DNA of 64,000 nt, taken from Tritrichomonas musculus (Eukaryota > Parabasalia > Tritrichomonadida > Tritrichomonadidae). The position numbers and the translations under genes were made by a program. Shown here in pieces: positions 1-10,606 of this stretch (position 1 is the first letter of the stretch; each line of letters begins with the position of its first letter). The notes beneath the pieces were generated by a model. It was not told the DNA's origin and ran no database searches. It saw nothing but the letters and a program-made list of their open reading frames with translations. Location of the stretch: NCBI GenBank assembly GCA_039105265.1, contig JAPFFF010000008.1:372001-436000 (forward strand). The letters run 5' to 3'.

Positions 1-645
1 ATCAAGTTCATAATTGGTTCGATTTACATAAGAAATAAATTCATCAATTAAATCTTCACGAATTAAACCACAGATGTATGAATCATTTTCTCCATTTTCA
101 CAATTTTGTTGAAAAATATTAGTATCATTATTATATTTTAATAATATTTCGCTTTCAATCTGTTCTTGCACGTTTTTGTCAATGTATTCTTTTATATAAT
201 TGTATAAAAAGTACCGATTTGGCAATTTTTCTAATTGATAATAATAATTACTTTGACTTTTTCCTGATAAAATGACATTTATCAAGTTTGGACTAGGAAC
301 AATTATTTTATTTTGAATAAGAAAAAGAATAATTAATTTATCGGTTTTAAAAATCTCATAAATATCACAATCGGAAAAGTTTAATTGTATATCAGAAAGG
401 ATAAAATTGAGAATTTGGATAATTTTGCTGAAAAAGCTTTTTTCTCTGCGATGATTTGCTGAAATATTGGATATTAAATGAAGTAAGTCAATCAAATCTT
501 GCTTATTTTTTGAAATGCTGCATTCATTGATGAAATTACATAGTTCCTCAAAAATTATTTCATCATCATCATCACCATTCTCTATAAAATTAAGAATAAG
601 TGAATGAAGTTTTCTTTTTTTCATGAGCTCAATTCCAATTTCCAT
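1..645 (-). CDS. DUF3447-type ankyrin/LRR family protein, N-terminal part, runs off the window
   Basis: The minus strand is open from an ATG at 645 to the window edge (215 codons). The residues have the layout of the trichomonad DUF3447 family: a charged helical start, a block resembling DLLHLISNISANHRRE, then a segment ending in CGLIREDLIDEF. The same order occurs in the genes at 45967-47880 (LYIREDSVEKF) and 50640-51974 (LLIREDLLDDF). In this family the segment is followed by ankyrin-like repeats and sometimes BspA-like LRRs, which here would lie beyond position 1. The biochemical role of the family is unknown; a protein-interaction role is inferred from the repeats. Confidence 0.75.
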   Translation of the reverse strand, partial: MEIGIELMKKRKLHSLILNFIENGDDDDEIIFEELCNFINECSISKNKQDLIDLLHLISNISANHRREKSFFSKIIQILNFILSDIQLNFSDCDIYEIFKTDKLIILFLIQNKIIVPSPNLINVILSGKSQSNYYYQLEKLPNRYFLYNYIKEYIDKNVQEQIESEILLKYNNDTNIFQQNCENGENDSYICGLIREDLIDEFISYVNRTNYELD

Positions 646-900
646 TTTTATTTTTAAATATTTTGTGAAATGTTTAATTTATTGAATAAGACAATTGTCT
701 TAAAATTTTTTTTAAAATTTTCAAAAATATGACAATTGAATAGAAACGATCATTTAACATTCAAAAAGGAAAATATTTAATCGAATATGAAAAGAAAAAA
801 CTCGTGAATAAAAACCTTTTTCCGTATTTTTTTCATTCACGAGTTGGGTGGGGTAACTTAAATAACGTATTTTTAGCATAAACTTTTTTTCAAAAATATT
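646..900. other. AT-rich spacer upstream of the DUF3447 gene
   Basis: No coding pattern seen. It presumably holds the promoter of the minus-strand gene starting at 645. A G-rich patch (GGGTGGGGTAACTT) lies near 845-860, close to the left end of the candidate element at 901. Confidence 0.4.
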
Positions 901-1768
901 GGGTGGCCATTAAGTAACCGCAATTTCAAAGACTGATGAGTAATGAATATTATTTTTAATGTATTATTAATGTTTATGAATTTAATTTTTTTTTGCTATT
1001 ATTGTGGACTTTAATATATTATATTTGGTTCAAAAAAATTGATTTCAGAAAAATCCCACTTTTTGAGACAAAAGCATTAAAATCAAATGTTAAGGCTAAT
1101 AATAAATTTCAAAAATGCTTTCAGTTTATAGCTTATTAATTACTCAAACAAATAATACTTTTATAATTTTAAAAATCTATTCATAGATTTTTTTTCTCTC
1201 AATTTTAATTTTTTCACATACTTATAAAAACTGCGAAATGCGGAAGTTTTTGAATATTCATTGTTTTCTTTTAATCAAAGTATTTTGGTAAATCAAAATA
1301 TTAATAATTAAAATATGGTTGATTCTATCAATTATGCTATTTTGAAATCAATTGTATATCTTGAATGCATTTTGAATAATAATCACTATTTTATAGCAAG
1401 ACCAGATTTTGGTCTTTGAGTAAATAATTTGAGTATTATATGTTACACATGATGAAAATGATCTTAAAAAATATCACATGATGAAGCATTTGTATATATA
1501 AATATAATTTATATGGTGATAAAATGATATCCTTACAGTTAAATATTTTTTTATGAGTTAAATCACAATTTTACATTTTTTTTGACTTTTATATATTAAC
1601 ATATTATGAAAATTAACTTTTTGATAATGATTTTTCTAGATATGCATCAAAACAAAACTAAAAATTAATTATGCAAATTAAAATTATTTAAGCATAGTTT
1701 TAAGAAATACTTATATTTTTCGAAACACATTGTCATTCATCGAGATTGCGGTTACTTATCGACAACCC
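901..1768. mobile_element. candidate ~870-bp non-autonomous inverted-repeat element
   Basis: The left end at 901-926 (GGGTGGCCATTAAGTAACCG onward) is an imperfect inverted match to the right end at 1743-1768 (rc GGGTTGTCGATAAGTAACCG onward), sharing the core TAAGTAACCGCAAT. The right end abuts TA; the left abuts TATT, so a TA target is plausible but not exact. The interior is AT-rich with no coding sequence. The size resembles the ~0.9-kb TA-flanked elements at 38092 and 52783, but the terminal repeats differ. Confidence 0.5.
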
Positions 1769-2153
1769 TATAAATATTTCAACAATTGTTTTGAAATTTA
1801 ATTTCTGTTAATCAAAAAGAATGGAAGAAAAAAAAAAAAATCAAGTAAATATACATTTTTATATTTTTATCATTTTTCGATATCATGATGGTGGATCAGT
1901 ATATAATATTCAAAACTAATTTGTTATATTTAATATGTATTAAATACTTTGTTAAAACTATCATCCATTAAATTTGTCATATATATTTTTCGAAAATCGA
2001 TTTTTATTTAAAAAAATTTGATAAAATGATTTGTATTAGATCCCAATAACCATCTGGTATGTATATTGGCTTCATTGGCCAGAGTCCATTGACAACTTGA
2101 AATAAAAAATCAGGATAAAATTGAATAGAGGATAAATTTTCATATTTAATTTT
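1769..2153. other. AT-rich spacer
   Basis: Nothing coding recognised. A short run near 2040-2100 (CCCAATAACCATCTGG) has slightly higher GC but no readable frame. Confidence 0.3.
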
Positions 2154-2520
2154 TTAGTAAACATTTTCATATTTTCCAATTGATTTCACTGAAGAAGGAA
2201 TTGTAACTTGTGTTAATGCAGTGCTATTTATAAATAAATTATCAGGAATCATTTTTAAATCACCCAAAATAACAAGCGAAGGCACCCCTATAAAAATGTC
2301 AGCACCAAATTCAACTACAGAAGAAGGAATCGTTATTTCACTCAAATATGAACAAAAACTAAAAGCACGGTCTTCTTTAGAAGTAACAGAAGAAGGAATA
2401 ATAATCTTTTTTAATGAAGTACATTTAAAAAATGTTCCATATTCAATCTTAGCTACAGTTACAGATGATAAAATTGTTATTTGTGTCAATGATGAACATT
2501 TGGAAATGTAAGAGCGTTTT
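2154..2520 (-). pseudogene. BspA-like leucine-rich-repeat fragment
   Basis: The minus strand reads about 4 LRR_5-type repeats of ~23 residues (CSSLTQITI, CTSLKKIIIPSSV, LSEITIPSSVV, LTQVTIPSSVKSIG) ending at a stop at 2154-2156. No ATG is available; the frame remains LRR-like up to about 2520 (ISKCSSL), then runs into an A-rich tract without coding character. BspA-like proteins form the largest surface-associated family of trichomonads and normally carry many more repeats, so this is a 3' remnant rather than a full gene. The nearest intact relatives here are the LRR tails at 47220-47880 and 50640-51000. Confidence 0.7.
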
Positions 2521-3022
2521 CTAAAAAAAAAAATAGAAGAGATCTATACAGATCTTTCTTTTGGTTAATATATTCTTGAATTTCCATCTACTTTTTTCGG
2601 AGAGAAATATAGAATAAATAAATTGAATGATATATTAAAAACGCCTATTCAGTTTTTTTCCAACCATTCAATTTTTCACTTTTTCTAAAGGCGTTTTTCA
2701 TCAATATATACATAGTCTACAGGAAACCCCCTACCAATGGAAAACCCCCTACCTTTTTTATTCACTACCAAATGGAAAACCAGAAAGGTGCCCACTTTTT
2801 GAATGAAAAATTGTTTTTATTCGAATAATTATATTAGTGAACGAATGCATAATATTGTTATGATTTAAGTTTATTAATATTTTTAACACTGAATTCAAAA
2901 TGATTAAAAATGTCTTATAAAAAATAAACGATTTATGTCAGATTTTCCTTAAATTTAACAGGACTATATCTCTAAAAATAGTCAAAGTAATATAAAATTA
3001 TTTATTTAAAAAAGAAAACTTA
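2521..3022. other. spacer with small hairpin and C-rich doublet
   Basis: A 10-bp inverted repeat (AAAAACGCCT at 2637-2646, AGGCGTTTTT at 2689-2698) encloses a 42-base loop. Just after it, two CCCCCTACC motifs lie about 20 bp apart (2726-2755). A similar doublet on the other strand lies at 41541-41570. No gene seen. The last ~120 bp before the phosphoesterase stop codon resembles 34310-34420. Confidence 0.4.
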
Positions 3023-5108
3023 TCAGATGTCTTCAATTACAATATCGTTTTTCAAAAGACAATTTTTGCTATCATCAAGTTTATAATAAACAGTTGAACG
3101 TTTAACGAAATAGCTATGCAAAGACTTTCCTTCCAATATCAAAATAATCAACGGAACAAAAGCAAAAATCGGACTTGTGATAGAAAAGAGAAATCCAGTT
3201 GATTGGTACAAAAACTTAAAAATTCCAACAAAAATCAGTAGAAACTGAATCAAAGCAACAAAAATGTCAAATAAGTAAACGAAAGACCAATTCAATGTCT
3301 GAGAAATTTGAGAAATTGCTGAAAAAACAATTGTCGAAGGTGTCAGAATCAAGACTGCAAAAAAACCAAGCAAACTTGAAGCCCACAAATCAAACTCAAA
3401 CCAGCCAACGTAATAACCACACAAGTAAATGAAGCCAAATCCATTCTCGCCTATTTTCATGAAGCAATACGGAAGAAAAAGGGGAGACAAAATCAAAACA
3501 AAGTAGACAATTTGTATTTTTTTAGAAACGTTGTTGTAAATTCGAGACTTGTAAACCAAAGGACCAAATATGACCTCAAAAAGATACCAGTAAAAGTGAC
3601 AATCAGAACTGCAAATTAACGAATTCAATTCTTCACAAAATTTTGGAGGACCTGAAAAAGGAAACCAAACAAACAACAACAAAAACCAGACGAATGTTCC
3701 AATTATCAAAACAGATTTATATTGATTTGTGTCATTTTCTAAAACTTCTTTATCAAGAGTAACTGAATCACCAACAACGAAATCAGCTGAATATTTCCAA
3801 TCGCCTGAAAAAGTCAAATGAAATTCATTCAATTTATTTTCATTTCTAATTAAACAAACATCTTTCAATCTGGTTGAATAAAGTGATTGGTTAGAACGAA
3901 TGATTCGTCGAAACTTCAAAGAATCGGTTTTATTAGAATAACCGTTACTACAACTGACGGTTATATTCAAATTTGAATCCTCAGAAAAATAAACGACTCT
4001 AATTTCAGAAGCTTCGAAATTTTCAATTGAAAAATCTGTCATTTTACTAACGTATTTCTTCTCAATTGGATATGTCAAAACCGCCACAGGTTTTTCTTTT
4101 TTCAAACTAAAGGAACGATAAGAAAACCCGCCATTATCCAAAGAAAAATAACCGAAACCTCTTCCTTTCAATTTCCAGTCCATCAACGGAATTGAATGGA
4201 TTTCAATAGAACCGTTTCTGTGAATTGTTCGTTCAATATGCGAGTGGCCGACTAATGATGAGGTGATGTTCGATGAACTGACAATTTCAATCAACGTTTT
4301 TTGTGAACTTGACTTCACCCAAAAATTTTGTAAACTTAAAGGAAAATGCGACAGTAGAAATCTGGCGGTTGAATTACTTTTTTCGAAAAGAACTTTTTCT
4401 ATTAAGTCAAGAATTTCTCTGTTGAGTGCCATGTAGTAGCCAATGCCTGCCCGAACTGTTGGGTAACGATATGGATTAAGAATGAAAAATTCAATATCAT
4501 CGTAGGTGACTTTCGATATGATAAATTTTTCGTATTTGCTGTAAATTTCATTTTTATGATAAAAATCGCAGTACTTAAGAATGTAATGATTATCAGAATT
4601 ATATGATTCTATACCAAACTCATCGTGATTGCCTGATGCAACGATCAGTAAGTCTGATGGATATGCATCAACAATTTTTTTATATCGAATAAAGTCGTCT
4701 TCATACTGATGTCCATATTTGATTTTAGTATTAGTCTCGTAATTATCACATATATCACCTGCAATTAATACTTTTTCGACTCCTGATTCGTTATAAAGGT
4801 CCAAAATCGTTCTGGTATCAGTTTCTCGTTGGGGAAAATAATTGGTTATATGAAGATCACTTATTAATCCAAATATATGAGGATTATATGAAGAATTCCA
4901 TTCTATTGGTTGTTTGAAGCTTTTAATTTCTGGAGGTTTTGAGTATTCTACTTTGTTTGATAAATAATAATATAATAACCCGACAATAAGCAGCCAAGCG
5001 TATTGTGATAGTAAATATAATATAGTATGTGTTAGGCGATATTTATGTTGTGGGTCAAATGAATGCTTATTATCTTCAGATTCCAATTTTTGAAAAGAAA
5101 CTAAACAT
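3023..5108 (-). CDS. TMEM62-like membrane metallophosphoesterase
   Basis: This 687-residue frame has a hydrophobic segment near residues 22-42, then a calcineurin-like phosphoesterase domain: D77-x-H79 (ISDLH), G110-D111 (AGDICD), G152-N-H-D155 (SGNHD), H247 (LSHFP) and G280-H-S-H283. The C-terminal third holds several membrane spans. This order (N-terminal membrane anchor, metal-dependent phosphoesterase, C-terminal multi-span region) and the length match eukaryotic TMEM62. All metal-ligand motifs are present, so an active hydrolase facing the lumen or outside is likely; the substrate is unknown. The main frame has no ATG before residue 219; it begins at a TTG at 5086. An ATG at 5108 opens a seven-codon frame that joins it only with a 1-nt shift in an A run, so the 5' end is either shifted or misread. 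Confidence 0.8.
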
Positions 5109-5551
5109 TGAAAAAATGATCGTTTATTTCAAAATTTGTGTTGTTTATAATTATTTTTTTTTATCAATTTCATATCTACTTAATAAGAATTTTATCTCTT
5201 TAAATACAATTTTTTTCCCTTAAAAGTTTTTTCTTTATTAAGAAACTTTCTTAAACAAATAATTTTTAAGCTATAGCAAGCATAATATTAATTAGATATT
5301 ATTAATGCTGAAATTCCAACTTTTGTTTTCGCTCTTGTTCAATGTGTAGCAATAATTCTCTTTATTGTGGACATTATTCTTTCATGCCCAGAGTTTTTAA
5401 GAAAAATATTGATTTGATTAAATATCTTTTAATTGTCAATATTGCGTTAAATATATTATCACTTTCAACAAGTAAGAACAAATTAAAAACAATAAATAAT
5501 ATAAACCAAAATTTAACTTTAATATACAATTTAAAGATGATTAAATTTAAG
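5109..5551. other. AT-rich spacer between convergent-orientation neighbours
   Basis: It lies between the 5' end of the phosphoesterase and the 3' end of the exonuclease (both minus). Short open stretches on the plus strand are AT-rich and lack family character. No regulatory motif could be supported. Confidence 0.35.
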
Positions 5552-7030
5552 TTAATCTGTTTTAGTTAAACTAGAATTTGCAAGATTTTTGCACCAATCA
5601 ACAATCTTGCTTCTATCCTCATCAGGTACCAAGCCAGTCAATCTACGACTTATCTCTTCTTCAGGAAGTTTTCCCAATTCAAACAATCCGAAAAAGTCCA
5701 ACTTTTCTCTTATCAAAAGTTTGATATCAATTGAAATATTTTTTTCATGCAAAGCAGCGTCCAATTGCTTGTACAGGATGCCTTTGTAAGGCTGCTTGAT
5801 TTTGAACAATTTTCCTTTTTGAATGATTTTTTCGTTTTCAGTGTCACCTTTCACATTATATTCAAAATAACTAATGATTCTTTCATATGGCTTTTTAGGA
5901 TTAACAGATACTAGATCTGCATGATCCTTTATAAAATTAGTAATTCTTTTATATTCAATTTTTTTTCTATCTTCAAAAATTTTAGAAAATTCTAAAATTT
6001 TTTTTTGATGTTCGGCGTAACTTTTTGTTAACAACGAATTCAAAAAAGTGACGCCTTTCTCAGAAAAAGGATGATGACACATTAAATTAATAAGATTTTG
6101 TGCATCATTTTTTGCCATGTGAGGGGGCTCTTCAAACTCAGTTTTGAAAAAGTGGCACAAATTTGTGAGACTCAAAGAAAATTTTTCATTGTTGTCAAAT
6201 ATTTTAAGGTATTTTGACTTATATTCTTGAAGATATGAAAGAGAATCGAGAAAAATAGATTCTGGAAACAATTCTATAAATAAGTCCAGAAAACCTGATC
6301 GTTCAAGATTATCAAATATTATCAAAAAGTCGTGCTCAAAACCGTTATGCGCAATGAAATAAATTTTATCGTGCGGCCTCAATGAACAATACTCATAAAG
6401 TGAATCTAGCATTATTGGAATGTATTCTTTGAATTTTAATGGGCGTTTAATTGAATAGTTTATATATTTGTTTGATTCAAAAATATATTGCTGATTTCCT
6501 TTATCAAAAGAAGCAATTGCAAGATCAAAGATGTTTAATCCTGTCTTGAAATTGCTTTTTTGACATTCAATGTCAACTGAAAAATAAATTGAATTACTTT
6601 TATTGATTTCAATTATAAATTTGATATCACATTCTGAACCATACGCCAATGTTCCCAATTTTCTTTTTAATGTATCTTTAAAATCTGAGTTTAAAATATT
6701 TTGGTCATTTTCGTCTTCGATATTTAAATTAATTTCATTTCCATTGAAAATAAATTTTAAAATTTTAGATTGATACGACTCTTGATTTAAAATAAAAAAG
6801 AGTTCTCTATCTGGAGAATCGGAATTGCCTATATCATTTTTGTATACTTGGTGTATTTTGATTTTTAAATCTGGAGTTTGACATATATTCATGTAATCTT
6901 TTTTAAAAGGGGTTAATTTGACTAATTTATCATCAATAGCAATTGAACAAAAGCTACTGCTGACTAATTTTTGGACAAATGACGCTTTATTCCAACTCAT
7001 TATTCTGAAAAACTTTTTAATAAGACTCAT
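5552..7030 (-). CDS. DEDDh-type exonuclease domain protein
   Basis: The 492-residue protein starts at ATG 7030 (a second ATG 11 codons in precedes SWNK). After a ~145-residue region I do not recognise, the DEDDh 3'-5' exonuclease motifs appear in order: Exo I D153-I-E155 (SVDIEC), Exo II H228-N229...D234 (AHNGFEHD), Exo III H304-x4-D309 (HMAKNDA). All four acidic residues and the histidine are present, so a catalytic DnaQ/RNase T-fold nuclease is expected. Residues 330-492 form a charged C-terminal region without recognised domain. It probably trims RNA or DNA 3' ends; which nucleic acid cannot be told. It is divergent from, and only 88 bp from, the coiled-coil gene at 7119, so the two may share a promoter; a TCAATTATAATTGA palindrome sits just upstream of this ATG. 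Confidence 0.75.
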   Translation of the reverse strand: MSLIKKFFRIMSWNKASFVQKLVSSSFCSIAIDDKLVKLTPFKKDYMNICQTPDLKIKIHQVYKNDIGNSDSPDRELFFILNQESYQSKILKFIFNGNEINLNIEDENDQNILNSDFKDTLKRKLGTLAYGSECDIKFIIEINKSNSIYFSVDIECQKSNFKTGLNIFDLAIASFDKGNQQYIFESNKYINYSIKRPLKFKEYIPIMLDSLYEYCSLRPHDKIYFIAHNGFEHDFLIIFDNLERSGFLDLFIELFPESIFLDSLSYLQEYKSKYLKIFDNNEKFSLSLTNLCHFFKTEFEEPPHMAKNDAQNLINLMCHHPFSEKGVTFLNSLLTKSYAEHQKKILEFSKIFEDRKKIEYKRITNFIKDHADLVSVNPKKPYERIISYFEYNVKGDTENEKIIQKGKLFKIKQPYKGILYKQLDAALHEKNISIDIKLLIREKLDFFGLFELGKLPEEEISRRLTGLVPDEDRSKIVDWCKNLANSSLTKTD

Positions 7031-7118
7031 TCAATTATAATTGAAAGAGAAAAAATTTTAATCGTTAAGGCCAAAAAATTTATAAAATTAACCTCCTAGA
7101 AAAACCTAAACGTACCAA

Positions 7119-9872
7119 ATGATTGGGGAATCATCTTTTGTTCGCAAACGCGAACCAGATGAAGTTCTCAAAGCACTTTTTAAACAAAGGAAAAAATGGT
7201 TTATTGATTCGCTTTCAGCTGCTGTTGAATCTGTAACTTCTGATCAATTGGTATATCAAATGTTTCAAGTACCATCTTCTCAGCTGTATATTCCAGATAG
7301 AATCTGTGAAATCGTAATTCATTCACTATCAGATGATAAAGAAGAATATATAAAGCAACTTTTATACTTTTTAAGTGAAAACAGCAATTATGTTGATTTT
7401 AACGAGTTAGAACGAGTTGGATCTCAATTATTAAATTTATCATCAAAGCAAATACAGATCGAAATTAATCAAAGAAATAAAATAAAGGAACTTAATTCTT
7501 CTTCAATCATTGAAAACCAAAGATTACAAATTCTCCTTCATAAGCTAACTATTCTAAATACTCTCGTTTTAGCCATTGCTCAAGAAATGAGAGCATTTAA
7601 AAGAAGAATACCATTATTACTTGGAAAATATCAAAATTTGTTGAAATCTCATATAACAGATTATGTATCAAAAACAAAAATAACTGTTGATGATTTGAAA
7701 TTTCAGAACAAGAGACTCAAATCAGAAAATTCAAAATTAGTTGAGTTTAATCAAAATGTCAGCACAAGTCATACAGAGGAAGTAACAATTTTAAAAAATT
7801 CACTGACCAAATATCAAGTCAAATATAACAAATTAAAAAGTGCCAAATCACAAAGTGACATTATGTCTGAAAAATACCAAAAGCAATTAAAAACAACTCA
7901 AGATGAACTTGTAAGTATTCAAAAAGTGAACAATTCAATGCAAACAGAATTGTCAAAAATCAAAGAAAAAAGTGACATTAATGATTCAATTCAATTTCAG
8001 CAAACGAATGAATTAAACATAATGAAAAAGCAAATTCAAGAATATAAAGAGAAAATTCGCCAAGACCAACAAAGAATCAGCCAATTGGAGTCCAAAATCC
8101 AAAGTCATGAAGAAATGACATCAAAAAAATTCCAAAATTTGATAATTTCACAGAAAATTATCAAAAAGTTGAAAGATGAATTTGAAAAAGTTTCATTTGT
8201 ATTGCATGAATTGAGAAATATTGATATAAACGAAGATGGCAATAATGGAAATTCAAATGAAGAAATCATCGACAGAATTAGAATGATTAAATCAAAAATT
8301 GAATCGAAAAATTTTGAGTCAGAGATGCTTTCAGGTCTCAAAGAAAAATGTGAAGAATTGATGCTGACCAAGAGCAAGATTAAACAAAACTTCAGTGATG
8401 AATTAAGTGCTTCAAATTTCAGGGAACTTTCATTTTTAATTGAAATATGCACAAATTTGACAGTCCAAGACGAACTGCATCAAATACTATCTCAATTGAA
8501 TGAAAAATTTGAAATCTCAAAGATAAATTCAGGCAGCAATGAAACAATAACGAAACTTTTCAGGCAATTGAACAGGAAAACGAAAGAAAATCAAAGACTT
8601 TCAATCATTAACCAAAAGCTTCAAAGTCAGAAAGACGACTTACAACAACAACTGGGTGACATAAAAATGCAATTGAGAAGCAATCCTTCGTTGTCACCGT
8701 TGCTTCCGACATCTTCAAGGATGATTTTTTCACCTAGCAAGTCAACAAATGACATAACCGTTTCAACGCCTAAAGTCACCACAAAAAGTGAAATTGGTAA
8801 TCAAACTTTTGATGACTCAGCAAGCCCCATCTTCAACATGAATCAGAGACAGAATTTCACATTGTCACCTCAACGTTTTCCATTGAATAACTTCTCAGAA
8901 AATGACGAAGGTGACGACGAAGGTGAAAACGAACTCATTGACAATGAAATCTTTAATAAGAATAACAATTTTACTGACATTAAAAATATATTGAACCCAA
9001 ATAAGGCAAGAATTAAATCAAACGAAAATTATGACCAAAATGAAGAATTCACATTGATTCAAACTTTGAGTGCTTTGTTTGATATGAATGATGCAGATGA
9101 AATTCCAAATCGTATCTCTGGTTTAGTGGAAAAATCAGAAGAATACGACCATTTTCAGGCTGCTCTTTGTTCTTCCTTAAATATTGACCATAACGATCAA
9201 AAAAATGAATCGAAAGCTAATTCAAACTACAATGAAATAATGGTTCATATTGAAAAGTTGAAATTTGAGAATAAAAAAATGAAAAGCAGAGAAGAGAAAA
9301 TAAAAATGTTGCTCAATAATCAAGTCCCTTCATCACAGATTCCAAATGAAATTGCAAAAATTATCAAAAATATGAAATATATTCAAAAGTTGCTTTCAAA
9401 AGGCAGTTTTGACAGTTGTCAAGAACTTTTTGAGAACTACTATTCTATGAAAAAGTTAAATAAAGCTTTTATTGAGAGAGAAGATATGTTTAGAAATTGC
9501 TTCTCAAAATATGAATTCGATAAAATGCCTCAGCTTTTGTCAAGCCTTATTAAAGAGAATAAAAAATTTCATTCAATTGAAAAAGAACTTGAAAAAGTTG
9601 AATCTTCAGTTTCTATATTTCAAATTCCAAAATTTATTTTGCAAATTCGAGCAAATTTCGCAAAATTTATGGAAACGTTTTGTAGAATCATTTTCAATAA
9701 TTTAAGAATTAGATTATCTGAGTTGAAATTGAAGAATTCTGATAATTTAATTTCAGATTTTGAAGATAATACTGAACTTATTAATGATATTGCCAAAATA
9801 GAAGAAATGAAATTATTACTACCACTGGATGACGCCATTGATATTCGTGGATTTGTTAAAAGAATTTTATAA
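7119..9872 (+). CDS. large coiled-coil protein, function unknown
   Basis: Starts at ATG 7119 and encodes 917 residues. Residues ~1-190 are a mostly helical, non-repetitive head (VRKREPDEVLKALFKQRKKW). Residues ~190-540 show long runs of heptad-like K/E/Q/L spacing typical of coiled coil. A Ser/Pro/Thr-rich linker (~545-620, with FSPSKS and LSPQR sites that look like proline-directed phosphorylation targets) and an acidic patch follow, then a second helical region to ~830 and a C-terminal block. No membrane span and no enzymatic motif were seen. Such proteins in trichomonads are usually annotated hypothetical; a cytoskeletal or scaffolding role is an inference. The frame is intact over 2.75 kb, in contrast to the broken genes elsewhere in the window. 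Confidence 0.8.
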   Translation: MIGESSFVRKREPDEVLKALFKQRKKWFIDSLSAAVESVTSDQLVYQMFQVPSSQLYIPDRICEIVIHSLSDDKEEYIKQLLYFLSENSNYVDFNELERVGSQLLNLSSKQIQIEINQRNKIKELNSSSIIENQRLQILLHKLTILNTLVLAIAQEMRAFKRRIPLLLGKYQNLLKSHITDYVSKTKITVDDLKFQNKRLKSENSKLVEFNQNVSTSHTEEVTILKNSLTKYQVKYNKLKSAKSQSDIMSEKYQKQLKTTQDELVSIQKVNNSMQTELSKIKEKSDINDSIQFQQTNELNIMKKQIQEYKEKIRQDQQRISQLESKIQSHEEMTSKKFQNLIISQKIIKKLKDEFEKVSFVLHELRNIDINEDGNNGNSNEEIIDRIRMIKSKIESKNFESEMLSGLKEKCEELMLTKSKIKQNFSDELSASNFRELSFLIEICTNLTVQDELHQILSQLNEKFEISKINSGSNETITKLFRQLNRKTKENQRLSIINQKLQSQKDDLQQQLGDIKMQLRSNPSLSPLLPTSSRMIFSPSKSTNDITVSTPKVTTKSEIGNQTFDDSASPIFNMNQRQNFTLSPQRFPLNNFSENDEGDDEGENELIDNEIFNKNNNFTDIKNILNPNKARIKSNENYDQNEEFTLIQTLSALFDMNDADEIPNRISGLVEKSEEYDHFQAALCSSLNIDHNDQKNESKANSNYNEIMVHIEKLKFENKKMKSREEKIKMLLNNQVPSSQIPNEIAKIIKNMKYIQKLLSKGSFDSCQELFENYYSMKKLNKAFIEREDMFRNCFSKYEFDKMPQLLSSLIKENKKFHSIEKELEKVESSVSIFQIPKFILQIRANFAKFMETFCRIIFNNLRIRLSELKLKNSDNLISDFEDNTELINDIAKIEEMKLLLPLDDAIDIRGFVKRIL

Positions 9873-9892
9873 TTTACATTTTTTTTTTTTTT

Positions 9893-10046
9893 TAATATTT
9901 GGCGATTTTGGGAAACCAAAATTCATCAAAGAGAATATTATCTGGTTTCATGTCTCTGTGTATTATATTATTATTGTGAAAGTTATCTCATGCCAAAATA
10001 TTAAATTCAATTTCTTCGTTTAAATATTTGGCGATTTTGGGATGAA
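9893..10046 (-). pseudogene. protein kinase catalytic-loop remnant
   Basis: Read on the minus strand, this 150-bp piece gives a kinase catalytic loop, NIIHRDMKPDNILFDE, preceded by HPKIAKYLNEEIEF and a TGA codon in frame. HRDxKPxN is diagnostic for eukaryotic protein kinases. The words around it resemble the trichomonad TKL/CAMK-like kinases. No N-lobe, DFG or APE part is found nearby. A 20-bp direct repeat (ATATTTGGCGATTTTGGG core) lies at both ends (9893-9912, 10023-10042), so the segment may have been partly duplicated before it decayed. Confidence 0.65.
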
Positions 10047-10097
10047 ATCCATTTCATTAATATTACATTTAGTTTGTATATATCATTAGGCAATATA

Positions 10098-10370
10098 GAC
10101 ATTTTCTGAATCTTTAACTTCAATTAATGATTTTACTTTCTACAAATACTCAGCATTTTAAGAAGTAATTATTCTTTCTTCAGTAACATAAATTGATATT
10201 TATTCCTTTATTGAATGTTCAGCACTTTCAAAAAGAGAAATTCCGCCAACTGTTAAATTATTTGAACAAATGATGATTCTTTCTTCAGTAATTTCAATGG
10301 ATTTCAGCGTTTTGAGTAAATGTAAATCACAGAAACAAGTAGATGTTTTGCCTCTTATAACAAAGTATTT
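10098..10370 (+). pseudogene. decayed BspA-like LRR repeats
   Basis: The plus strand reads LRR_5-style repeats in one frame (SLTSINDFTFYKYSAF, VIILSSVT, FIECSALSKREIPP, MMILSSVISMDF, SVLSKCKS) interrupted by at least two in-frame TAA codons and with weakened consensus. No start or upstream domain is found. It lies tail-to-tail with the kinase remnant at 9893-10046. Probably a relic of a surface-protein gene from the same family as 2154-2520. Confidence 0.6.
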
Positions 10371-10438
10371 TTTTTTATTTTCATGAGATATAGGTGGACT
10401 CGAACTTAATCTCCTAAAAAGTCGTAAATAGGACTTAA

Positions 10439-10606
10439 AGTCTAAAAAGTTTATCTCAAAAAATCATTAATTTGATTTAAAGTCTAAAAAGTTTATCTCA
10501 AAAAATCTTTAATTTAATTTTAAGTCTAAAAAGTTTATCTCAAAAAGTCATTAAATTGAATTAAAGTCTAAAATATTTCATCTAATTCGTCATTAAAATA
10601 TTCTAT
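10439..10606 (+). repeat. 42-bp tandem repeat, about four copies
   Basis: The word AGTCTAAAA recurs at 10439, 10481, 10523 and 10565, exactly 42 bp apart. The first three copies carry AAAGTTTATCTCAAAAA right after it; the last runs into the inverted-repeat arm at 10570. The same AAGTTTATCTCAAAAAGTC word occurs once in the arm itself, where it is the 3' end of the C13-like gene, so the array may have grown from that gene tail. Confidence 0.75.

Noticed and set aside
10385-10415. tRNA T-arm-like word (AAGTTCGAGTCC on the minus strand)
   Set aside because: No matching acceptor, D or anticodon stems.
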